Assembly: GCA_020718965.1 (NCBI GenBank)
Contig: DYRE01000052.1
Location: 1 to 10,531, forward strand
Direction of reading: 5' to 3'
Length of the DNA: 10,531 nt
DNA from: Desulfomonile tiedjei
GTDB taxonomy: Bacteria > Desulfobacterota > Desulfomonilia > Desulfomonilales > Desulfomonilaceae
Shown here: positions 1 through 6,605 of the stretch, in pieces
Layout of the letters: each line of letters begins with the position of its first letter
Position numbering within the stretch: position 1 is the first letter of the stretch
Program-made: the position numbers and the translations under genes
Notes under the pieces: model-generated
Told to the model about the DNA's origin: nothing
The model's input: the letters and a program-made list of their open reading frames with translations, nothing else
Database searches by the model: none

Positions 1-2318
1 GCGGAGAATACCCCGCTTATCGCTGTAGGCAATATAACCCACATGGCTGTCTGCCAGTTAGTGGCTCCACATCCGAGACTGGCCGACCTCAGTTGGTCTG
101 GAACCGCTCCCAACGCATCCTCAGCCAACGTATAAATGATTGGTATTACCGCAAATCCCATTGCGAAACCTACCACCAGGGTGTTGCGCTGGACATAGGT
201 CCCGACTATTGACCCTCTGGGGTCTAATCCTAACCATGACATCAATAACGAACTCAAATAGGAAATAACCATTGTGGCCAGGACAACAGCGAGCCAACGA
301 AGCATGTCCAGAAGAGGACCATAAGGATCTCTGAATGATCGGAGCCAGACATTGAGACGCGGTCCGACAGTCCTTGAAATGGCATAGATAAGCGCCATAC
401 CGGTAACAGGCAAAGACAAAAGAAACAGCAATGGCTGGCTGCTTCCCTCATTTGTGTTTAGCCAGGACTTTACGTCGCCATTAAAAAATAATTTCTCAAA
501 TACCGGTCCAAAAAAATAGGCTGCAGTCACACCAAGACAAACTGACAAACCCATCAGAATCAACTTGGGGAGGCCTTCAAGCTTGAGTGAAATTCGAACG
601 GGGATCAACTGCCATATATAGGCTGAGGCCACCAAAGTCATTGGCATTACCACAAACGCAAGTATTACAGCCCCTATCCATGACTCAACTATCGGGGCCA
701 GCACTAGCGCCGCTACAAATCCCAGAACCACGGACGGCAGTGAAGCCATTATTTCCATTATTGGTTTTATCTTGCCATGGACGTTCTTTGGCACAAATTC
801 GGATGTGTATATTGCCGCCAACAACGCTAGTGGCCCTGCGAACAGAAGCGCATAAAAGGTGGCCTTCAATGTGCCGAAAATCAGAGGGACGAGAGAAAGC
901 TTGGGTTCGAATGCGTCTGTTGCGCCTGTAGACTGCCAGGTGTAAGAAGGATTGGGGTAGCCTTCGTACCATACTTTTCCAAACAGAGTACGCCATGAGA
1001 TCTCAGGATGGGGAATTGACAGTTTCCAAAAACCTACCTGGCCGTCGCTTCCTATGGCTACCAGTCCTTCAAGACGTGGAGAAAGGGCTATCTGCCTTGC
1101 AAAGATAGTGGTACCGCCCAATTTCAACAGTATTTTCTGACTGATCCCATGGATCAACCATATAGCCCCACTGGAATCAAGAGTAGCAAAGGATTTTCCA
1201 TTCTGACTTGCGCTAAATCCAGTGACTCCCGCATTCAGCGGCGCAAACTCCCTCGCGCGAACCATGGTAACGCCATCGGTCGATTGGGCGTCTGCCCTCC
1301 TGAGAAGAAAATATATGGACAACCCCCCTTGGGAGTCTCCCACAACTATGGATCTCGCCCCAAGTAGCGTATCGAATACCGTAAGCTCACGGTCAGCGGG
1401 AATCAGCTCTATAACCTCGGCGAGCTTTGGTTCCGCCTCGTTTCCCATGTCATATCGGAAAACCCGCCCCTGTTTGTCGGCGAACATTATTTCGTCGCCC
1501 AGATCGTTAATAACGGCAAACTTGAATTGTACTTTTTCACCAGGTATTGGTAAAGCGACTTTGTTGACTTCGGTTGTCTTGACCCTTGTCAACATGTTGG
1601 ACTTTGTTTCAGTAGTAATGAAATGGGCCTCTCCGGAAGAGTCGGCCACTGCGAGATAGCTCTTTGGCCTATCTCCAAAGTCAACGAGACGATAACCCAA
1701 CGCCACTAATGGCAGGCCGGAATCCGAAACCCTGATTTCGGGCTGCAGACTTAACTCTACATCGACTTTTCTCAACCCCTTGCCTGGAATCTTTGAATAA
1801 ACTGTATCAGTGTCGGTTGTATCGCGTTCGTCGAGTTGCTTGAGACCCTGGGGCGCGCGGTCCTCAGGGATTATGTCATTCCTGAAGGCAATCTCGGCCA
1901 ACCTTAAAGTCCCATCGGAAAACCCGAAGGCAAGACTATTGTTGTCAATGGTCTTGCCTACAGATGTGAGCTTTTTGGCTCCGAAGTCAAAGTAAAGACT
2001 TTTTAATGGGGTTCCGGTTCCGGCATGCCATATATCCACTTTGCCGGTTCTCGAAACCGCAACCGCAAGGGTCCCGTGTTCGTCGAGCGTCAAGTCGACT
2101 ATTTCGGATGGGTCAATTGGCACGTTGTATTGCTTGACTGAAAGGACCTCCCCACCCTGAAATAATGGCACTACTACATAAATCAGGTAGACGGTCATCG
2201 TCATAACAGCGGCTATAACAAGAACGCCGCCGATAGTAATTGCCTTGTCGGCTATTTTATCGGCTATAAGGACCCATCGTCGGGTTTTCTTCCGGCTACG
2301 CGCGCCAGATTTTCCCAT
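1..2318 (-). CDS. pstC: PstC-like phosphate ABC transporter permease with large beta-propeller-like insert (3' end beyond the window)
   Basis: The frame is open from an ATG at 2318 to the left edge (772 codons), with an AGGTG ribosome site 5 bases upstream. Seen: a basic start, then a membrane segment at about residues 21-47. Next comes a soluble region of about 400 residues (roughly 50-450) with recurring short blade-like strands and turns such as SRTGKVDIWHAG, ADSSGEAHF, FADKQGRVFRYD, LDSSGAIWLIHG and GSDGQVGFWKL. From about residue 476 a membrane permease domain begins (GTLKATFYALLFAGPLALLAAIY in two parts). The last residues before the edge are the EAA-type coupling loop, with EDALGAVPDQLRSASLGCGA and the following WQTAMWVILPTAISGVFS. 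That loop is typical of PstC, which forms the inner-membrane phosphate channel with PstA and docks on PstB. A second insert of about 100 residues splits the permease helices. Large-insert PstC proteins are known in Pseudomonas and relatives; the propeller reading is my inference. The gene lies downstream of pstS on the same strand. Confidence 0.88.
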   Translation of the reverse strand, partial: MGKSGARSRKKTRRWVLIADKIADKAITIGGVLVIAAVMTMTVYLIYVVVPLFQGGEVLSVKQYNVPIDPSEIVDLTLDEHGTLAVAVSRTGKVDIWHAGTGTPLKSLYFDFGAKKLTSVGKTIDNNSLAFGFSDGTLRLAEIAFRNDIIPEDRAPQGLKQLDERDTTDTDTVYSKIPGKGLRKVDVELSLQPEIRVSDSGLPLVALGYRLVDFGDRPKSYLAVADSSGEAHFITTETKSNMLTRVKTTEVNKVALPIPGEKVQFKFAVINDLGDEIMFADKQGRVFRYDMGNEAEPKLAEVIELIPADRELTVFDTLLGARSIVVGDSQGGLSIYFLLRRADAQSTDGVTMVRAREFAPLNAGVTGFSASQNGKSFATLDSSGAIWLIHGISQKILLKLGGTTIFARQIALSPRLEGLVAIGSDGQVGFWKLSIPHPEISWRTLFGKVWYEGYPNPSYTWQSTGATDAFEPKLSLVPLIFGTLKATFYALLFAGPLALLAAIYTSEFVPKNVHGKIKPIMEIMASLPSVVLGFVAALVLAPIVESWIGAVILAFVVMPMTLVASAYIWQLIPVRISLKLEGLPKLILMGLSVCLGVTAAYFFGPVFEKLFFNGDVKSWLNTNEGSSQPLLFLLSLPVTGMALIYAISRTVGPRLNVWLRSFRDPYGPLLDMLRWLAVVLATMVISYLSSLLMSWLGLDPRGSIVGTYVQRNTLVVGFAMGFAVIPIIYTLAEDALGAVPDQLRSASLGCGATNWQTAMWVILPTAISGVFS

Positions 2319-2377
2319 ACTGACACCTTTTGGAGATGACTTAACTTGATCATGGGAGTTTTTTCATGACTCCAAAC

Positions 2378-2424
2378 AAAAACAGGTTGAGGGGTGACCT
2401 CGAGTTTGCCGATGTCACCCCTCA
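2378..2424 (-). terminator. Hairpin with T-rich tail between pstS and pstC (attenuator or mRNA-stabilising stem)
   Basis: A perfect 11-base inverted repeat (TGAGGGGTGAC at 2388-2398 and GTCACCCCTCA at 2414-2424) encloses a 15-base loop. Read on the minus strand, it starts 29 bases after the pstS stop and is followed within three bases by TGTTTTTGTTT. This is the form of a rho-independent terminator. Because pstC follows on the same strand, it may act as a partial terminator or as a 3' stabiliser that gives more binding protein than permease, as known for other binding-protein operons. Confidence 0.65.
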
Positions 2425-2453
2425 TAAATATCATACTTGAAGCAATTTTACGC

Positions 2454-3440
2454 CTATTTAAGACCTATTTTAGCAAGATCTTCCGACGCTATGGCTTTGG
2501 AAACGGGATAAAAACCGTCCTTGACAACAATTGTCTGGCCTTCTTTGGAGAAAACATATTTGAGGAACTCAGCCATCACCGGATTCAAAGCTTCATTTGG
2601 TTTCTTGTTGAAATAGATGTAGAGAAACCTTGCGAGAGGATAGTCTCCGGAATACGCGTTTTCAGCGTTTGCATCATAGCTCTTGGCCCCTTCTTTGGCC
2701 GCTAGCGGAACAGTCTTGACATCCGGGGTTTTGTAGCCAACACCCGAGTAACCTATCGCATACTTGTCCTTGGCAATAGCCTGGACAACTGCGGAAGACC
2801 CAGGTTGTTCCTTAACGGAGTCTTTGTAATCGCCCTTGAAAAGGGCTACCTCTTTGAAGAACCCGTAGGTGCCACTCGCAGAGTTTCGTCCATATATCGC
2901 AATGGGTTTGTTGGCCCATTCTCCGGTCAGCCCGAGATCTCCCCAGGTCTTTATGTCCTTGCCTCCACTCTTTCGGGTTTTGGAGAATATCCCGTCAAGT
3001 TGCTGCAGAGTGAGGCCTTTGATGGGGTTGTCCTTGTTGACAAAAACTGCGAGAGCGTCTACGGCCGCCCTGGCTACATCCGGTTTGTATCCAAATTTCT
3101 TTTCGAAATCTGTTATTTCTTTGGATTTGATTTCTCGTGACATCGGGCCAAATTGAGCAGCGCCTTCGATCAGCGCCGGTGGAGCGGTTGAAGAGCCCTT
3201 ACCCTCTATGGAGATCTTCACGCCGGGATAGGCTGCTCTAAAACCCTCAGCCCAGTAGGTCATGAGATTGTTTAGGGTGTCTGAGCCAACTGACTTCAGG
3301 TCGCCTGAAACCCCGCTGACTTTCTGGTACGCCGGCAGACTGGGATCAACCTCCACAGCCAGCGCCAACGAAGACATGACTAAAATAGCTGTCATCACTA
3401 ATGAGCAAATTCTTGAGAACACTTGAATCCTCCGTTTCAT
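2454..3440 (-). CDS. pstS: Periplasmic phosphate-binding protein PstS
   Basis: This 328-residue exported protein should capture phosphate in the periplasm and deliver it to the PstC/PstA channel. Seen: an n-region with KRR, a hydrophobic core, and an ALA cleavage site before V29. The mature protein carries the family's phosphate-loop segments: VGSDTLNN (residues 51-58), EGKGSSTAPPALIEGAAQFG (79-98, then PMSR), and GRNSASGTYGFF (184-195). Length and motifs match the Pseudomonas/Geobacter-type PstS rather than the shorter E. coli form. Start choice is uncertain. The ATG at 3440 has no ribosome site, whereas GGAGG inside codons 3-4 lies six bases before an in-frame GTG at 3422, which would give a start at MFSRIC. 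The longer form has the better signal-peptide charge. A Pho-box-like repeat lies 53 bases upstream. Confidence 0.95.
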   Translation of the reverse strand: MKRRIQVFSRICSLVMTAILVMSSLALAVEVDPSLPAYQKVSGVSGDLKSVGSDTLNNLMTYWAEGFRAAYPGVKISIEGKGSSTAPPALIEGAAQFGPMSREIKSKEITDFEKKFGYKPDVARAAVDALAVFVNKDNPIKGLTLQQLDGIFSKTRKSGGKDIKTWGDLGLTGEWANKPIAIYGRNSASGTYGFFKEVALFKGDYKDSVKEQPGSSAVVQAIAKDKYAIGYSGVGYKTPDVKTVPLAAKEGAKSYDANAENAYSGDYPLARFLYIYFNKKPNEALNPVMAEFLKYVFSKEGQTIVVKDGFYPVSKAIASEDLAKIGLK

Positions 3441-3485
3441 TTCAATCTGTTAATTGGTGTTTGAAGTCCTTGTTCTTTATTTTCA

Positions 3486-3557
3486 TTCATGATTGTTAGC
3501 AAATTGTTAGGATTCGATCAAAAAATGGTTTCTTTGTCGATTTTCTTTCATGATTGT
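3486..3557. repeat. Pair of 11-base direct repeats in the pstS upstream region
   Basis: TTCATGATTGT (plus strand) occurs at 3486-3496 and again at 3547-3557, 61 bases apart. The first copy overlaps the downstream unit of the Pho-box-like element by four bases. It could be a second regulator site or a half-box. Function is unknown, and chance in AT-rich DNA is possible. Confidence 0.4.
3493..3510 (-). promoter_or_regulatory. Pho-box-like direct repeat upstream of pstS
   Basis: On the minus strand the sequence CTAACAATTTGCTAACAA consists of two identical 7-mers (CTAACAA) separated by 4 bases. This is the 11-base periodicity bound by PhoB/PhoP-type response regulators. A possible -10 element (GAAAAT, 3484-3479) follows 8 bases later, consistent with the box replacing the -35. 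The 7-mer differs from the E. coli CTGTCAT unit, so the assignment rests on architecture and on its position before pstS. Confidence 0.6.
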
Positions 3558-3601
3558 GCGGATTTTAATTCACCCTCATGCGTGAGGTCGGCCGTTACTT
3601 A

Positions 3602-4366
3602 TTATAAATAAAGAACTCCGAGAACATTCTGGATAGTTGTCTTTCCCCAGAACACGTAAAAAGCCGCAGCCAAAGAGATGAATGGCCCAAATGGTATGAC
3701 AGCCCTGGATGAAATCCTTTGACAAATTACTCCGGTCAATCCAAAAAAATAACCCCCCAGGGAGGCGATAAGTATCGTAAACAGAACCCCTTGCGCGCCT
3801 ATAAACGATCCAACCATTCCGATTAGCTTGATATCTCCTCCGCCAATTCCATCTGTTCCTTTTAAAAGTCTGAAAATGTAAGCCGGAACGTATAGCAGCC
3901 CAATTCCAACCATTATCCCTATCAAGGATGATTTCCAGTCCATGAAAGGGTCATAATTCAACAACGAAAAAATAAAGCCCACCATTGTACCACTCAAGGT
4001 GATCGCGTCCGGAATTATCATCGCCTGCATGTCGATTCTGAATACCAGCAGTAGAATTGAACAGAACACAGTCAGAGCGAAAAATTCTAAACCTAAACCG
4101 AACTTACTAAAAAGTAATAAAGCCCCAATTCCTGAAACAAGCTCTGTCAGAAGTTCTTTCCAGTCGACAGTTTTCAATTTTTCTCGTTGCAAACTAAGTG
4201 ATCGAGATACCTTTGCGAAGTTTGTCAAACTCGAACGCGTTGTATGCGGGCAGGTTGACCCGCTTCTTTTCATAAAATGTCGGCATAGGATATTCACAAG
4301 GCTCCCCGCTGAAATTCCAGCGAGGAAAATCAAGAGGTAACAGACAATTTCCCAACCTGCATTCAT
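3602..4366 (-). CDS. Type IV prepilin peptidase (A24 family), without the usual cysteine-pair loop
   Basis: This 254-residue polytopic membrane protein should cleave type IV pilin-like leader peptides at the cytoplasmic face, serving a pilus, pseudopilus or competence system. Seen: the two catalytic aspartates in family context, D112 in RIDMQAMIIPD and D178 in GIGGGDIKL, plus AGISAGSLVNI at residues 16-26, which matches the start of PilD-type proteins. The cytoplasmic loop that normally carries two CxxC pairs has only isolated cysteines (C28 and C39), so a zinc-stabilised loop is unlikely. The leader peptidase activity should remain; N-methylation of the mature pilin is less certain. I chose the ATG at 4366 because it overlaps the upstream stop as ATGA, which suggests translational coupling, and because it starts just before the first membrane segment. 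A TTG at 4411 would add 15 residues. It could be called pilD or comC. Confidence 0.88.
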   Translation of the reverse strand: MNAGWEIVCYLLIFLAGISAGSLVNILCRHFMKRSGSTCPHTTRSSLTNFAKVSRSLSLQREKLKTVDWKELLTELVSGIGALLLFSKFGLGLEFFALTVFCSILLLVFRIDMQAMIIPDAITLSGTMVGFIFSLLNYDPFMDWKSSLIGIMVGIGLLYVPAYIFRLLKGTDGIGGGDIKLIGMVGSFIGAQGVLFTILIASLGGYFFGLTGVICQRISSRAVIPFGPFISLAAAFYVFWGKTTIQNVLGVLYL

Positions 4367-5937
4367 GAGAAGTTTATAATCTCGCTTGATTGTCGCTGTT
4401 CCAAGATGCAAACTTTAGCGCCTGTAGAGTTTCCAGATAGAAGGACGCGAAATTGTTCCGCCTGAAAGGTCTTGAACAGACTATCCAGATAAGTGAGGTC
4501 TGGAACAAATGCGAACCAGTCTGATTGATTAAGATTATTGAACTTCAGGTCTCCTATCAGCCTCCACTCTTTTTCCCTTGACCAGTCAGCACAGGAACTT
4601 GAGGCTTTCTGGAAGTAGGGTTTAATGTCGTCAGTCATATTTTTGAAGAGTTCATCAGATCCGTAACTAACCTTTTTTGCGCCCCTTTCGATCAATATAC
4701 TCCTTCTCACCGCTATTCCAAAGGGTTCAAATGTTGTTCTCATAAGTCCCCGACGCCACTTGCAAATGATATCAAACTCTTTTGGCGGCCTCTCTGTAAA
4801 TGATACCACCTTATGGGATCCTCTTATCAACCTTCCACTCGCCCGAATCCTTTTTTCTCTTAAAATCCTTCTTAACGCATCCAGGGCTTCATGTTGCGAG
4901 TCTTCCTCGTTGAGTGTCAGTTCATGGAGATAGTCCGCCCATGATTGCCCCGGCCAGGGTCCAAAATATGCCCTCGTATAATGAAAAAAGTAATCAGAGA
5001 AAAGATTTTCTGGATGACCACCCTTCGGAAAGAGGTCTATCGATTTCTCAAAACGTAATTGTCGTGCAGCTCTGGGTAGACTCGCGTCAATAGTGTTGTA
5101 GTTGTTCGATGGGGTTTCGGAATTTTCATTATGAAATATGATCTTCCCTTTGGCCTCTGCGGAAGCAATAAACCCTGCCATGTTACCGGCAGGCCTGACT
5201 TGGCATGGCAACAGCACATCAGCGAGCGCCACTGCCATCGCGTCCCTCTCCACCATCCTCTGGCCGGCCTTGGGCAATAATTCCAGTCCAAATTTAGAGA
5301 TGAACAAGGTTTTCTCAATATCGAAAATGTTCAGAAATTCCTGGCTAAAGTTTCCTGATATTTTTTCGTTGCACATGAAAGGAAGAGGTGAGTCAAGAAC
5401 AATTACTGCAGGCCCCCCTTTTGCGAGCCAACTTGCAAGTAGGTAAGGAATTGACCCGCAACTGGAAACAAGTGTCCATCCTTTTTCAGCAGCGTATCCG
5501 GCAAGCCACTTAGTTTTCACCACCCAGGGTGTGTCAGGAGAGATCCTTCTGCTAACACGCGAATTGACTATCATGGCCAGAGTATTTTCCAGAATTCTAA
5601 TTTCCCCGAATGTGAATACCACCTCGCAACAATCAAGAATCGATTTTAACTTTTCATTTTGCCTTGCAAGTCGGACCCTGACTCCAATCGAAAACCACTG
5701 CTCGGCTTTGACCAAGGCGGCTTTCAATATCCTTTCGTTTCTCAGACGTCGCAAATTTCCTTCAAAACCTGAATCTTTCGGAATGAGTGAACTCATATAT
5801 TCCGGAACAACGTCAACTGATTGACAATCAATAAAGACAGATTCAACAATATGGGAAGTTTTAACGTGATCAGGATGGAGGACTTGGTTTAAAAGAGCCA
5901 CACAATAAAGGCCCGGTAACTGGGACCTCTTAGTCAA
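4363..5937 (-). CDS. DprA-like (SLOG/Rossmann) protein with an extra C-terminal DUF2971/ART-like domain
   Basis: The product has 524 residues. Residues about 10-300 follow the DprA/Smf layout: a helical start, ILDCCEVVFTFGEIRILE (about 100-117, the 'PPxLFxxGd' region), LAMIVNSRVSR (120-130, where DprA has GSR), WTLVSSCGSIPYLLASWLAK (154-173) with GGPAVIVLDSPL (the SG..G.D..H and AVL region), and RMVERDAMAVALAD (227-240, DprA's RNRIIAGLS) before RPAGNM. Known DprA proteins load RecA on incoming single strands, but here the GSR and GID signatures are degenerate. Residues about 315-510 are extra: FFHYTR (317-322), KVVSFTERPPKEF (376-388), FEPFGIAVRRS (403-413) and DWSREKEWRL (451-460). This resembles DUF2971 and ADP-ribosyltransferase-like folds, a weak inference. 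The frame opens at a TTG directly after a stop and has no clear ribosome site; the next ATG is codon 48 (5796). The prepilin peptidase follows, overlapping by four bases. Confidence 0.75.
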   Translation of the reverse strand: MTKRSQLPGLYCVALLNQVLHPDHVKTSHIVESVFIDCQSVDVVPEYMSSLIPKDSGFEGNLRRLRNERILKAALVKAEQWFSIGVRVRLARQNEKLKSILDCCEVVFTFGEIRILENTLAMIVNSRVSRRISPDTPWVVKTKWLAGYAAEKGWTLVSSCGSIPYLLASWLAKGGPAVIVLDSPLPFMCNEKISGNFSQEFLNIFDIEKTLFISKFGLELLPKAGQRMVERDAMAVALADVLLPCQVRPAGNMAGFIASAEAKGKIIFHNENSETPSNNYNTIDASLPRAARQLRFEKSIDLFPKGGHPENLFSDYFFHYTRAYFGPWPGQSWADYLHELTLNEEDSQHEALDALRRILREKRIRASGRLIRGSHKVVSFTERPPKEFDIICKWRRGLMRTTFEPFGIAVRRSILIERGAKKVSYGSDELFKNMTDDIKPYFQKASSSCADWSREKEWRLIGDLKFNNLNQSDWFAFVPDLTYLDSLFKTFQAEQFRVLLSGNSTGAKVCILEQRQSSEIINFS

Positions 5938-5973
5938 TTATTCTGACCATGGCTTTACTGACATGTAGTGGAA

Positions 5974-6081
5974 TCAGTCGCTGGAATTTTCAGTTCGCCT
6001 TGGAAAGGTGAACTTTTCGCAGGGTAAAGAATTAATGGACTCTTCCGAAGTTTCACAAAAGTAACGAAACGCTTCGCTCAC
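5974..6081 (-). CDS. Possible 35-residue leader ORF before the dprA-like gene
   Basis: A GTG at 6081 is preceded by a full AGGAGG (6096-6091) at nine bases. It opens a 35-codon frame (starting SEAFRYFCETSEE) that ends at a TGA 36 bases before the dprA-like TTG. The same frame extends upstream to an ATG at 6192, but that ATG lies inside the predicted -10 element and has no ribosome site. Codon use gives no support either way. It could be a leader peptide or chance. Confidence 0.2.
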   Translation of the reverse strand: MSEAFRYFCETSEESINSLPCEKFTFPRRTENSSD

Positions 6082-6190
6082 TCGGCGTCGCCTCCTGGTA
6101 GCAGCCAACCTTTTCTTTTGCCTAAATCTGGGACTGTTTCGTCTCATGGTTTCTAACACTACAATTTCTGGGTGAAGAAGAGCCAATAGC

Positions 6191-6219
6191 ATTATTACAG
6201 TTGATCATGCCCCCATCAA
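6191..6219 (-). promoter_or_regulatory. Sigma70-like promoter for the dprA-like/prepilin peptidase pair
   Basis: On the minus strand TTGATG (6219-6214; 4 of 6 to the -35 consensus) and AATAAT (6196-6191; 5 of 6 to the -10) are separated by exactly 17 bases. The element starts just after the stop of the small gene at 6232. Transcripts from it would have a leader of about 245 bases before the TTG at 5937, with room for the small frame noted in this gap. Confidence 0.5.
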
Positions 6220-6231
6220 GGTAAAGGATTT

Positions 6232-6570
6232 TTAACTGAAAAGATCCTTCACATCGTTCTCTATCGCATAAACAGATCCTTTGTCTTTGTACAATTTTGT
6301 GGACTCGGATATTTTATACTTTGATCCTATTACAGCAATAACTCTTCCTTCAACAATTTTAAGAGAGTTAAGTTCTTCGGGAGAAGCCTTCCACGGAATT
6401 TCATCAAGGTCCAGCACATAGTTGCCGTTCCAATCTCTTAGAAATGAAGTGCCTGTTTTCTTGAAAATGTCCTGCACCGTATGCCATTCTTCAGCTTCTA
6501 CTACGAACTGCAAGTCATCCTGACTACTTATATAAACTACTAAGAGTAGCTTTATTTCGTTCTGGGACAT
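6232..6570 (-). CDS. Small protein of unknown function (112 residues)
   Basis: I do not recognise the family. The start is well supported: ATG at 6570 with AGGAG five bases upstream (6580-6576). A TTG just before it would add one residue. The product is soluble-looking and acidic, with no signal peptide or cysteine motif. It reads as alternating strands (KLLLVVYI at residues 7-14, RVIAVIGSKYKI near 76-87) with aromatic-rich turns (WHTV, RDWNGNYVLDLDEIPW). It follows the RodZ-like gene by 35 bases and is probably co-transcribed with it. It might be a small alpha/beta adaptor, but nothing in the sequence fixes a role. Confidence 0.72.
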   Translation of the reverse strand: MSQNEIKLLLVVYISSQDDLQFVVEAEEWHTVQDIFKKTGTSFLRDWNGNYVLDLDEIPWKASPEELNSLKIVEGRVIAVIGSKYKISESTKLYKDKGSVYAIENDVKDLFS

Positions 6571-6605
6571 CAACGCTCCTGATTAGTGATTGACTTAGAT
6601 CTTTA

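Noticed and set aside
587..1659. Plus-strand open frames of 72-145 codons across the pstC region (for example 1222-1659)
   Set aside because: They lie antisense to a continuous minus-strand frame that encodes recognisable permease and EAA-loop motifs. Their translations are low-complexity and lack family motifs.
2394..3156. Plus-strand open frames antisense to pstS
   Set aside because: pstS is unambiguous on the minus strand. The antisense translations have no known motifs and no ribosome sites.
3574..3587. Short inverted repeat CCTCA-N4-TGAGG after the prepilin peptidase stop, considered as a terminator
   Set aside because: The stem is only five bases and no T-run follows in the direction of transcription.
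5974..6192. A 72-codon arginine-rich frame starting at ATG 6192
   Set aside because: The ATG lies within the predicted -10 element and has no ribosome site, and the composition (runs of arginine) looks non-coding. Only the internal GTG at 6081 has a good ribosome site, and that is listed at low confidence.
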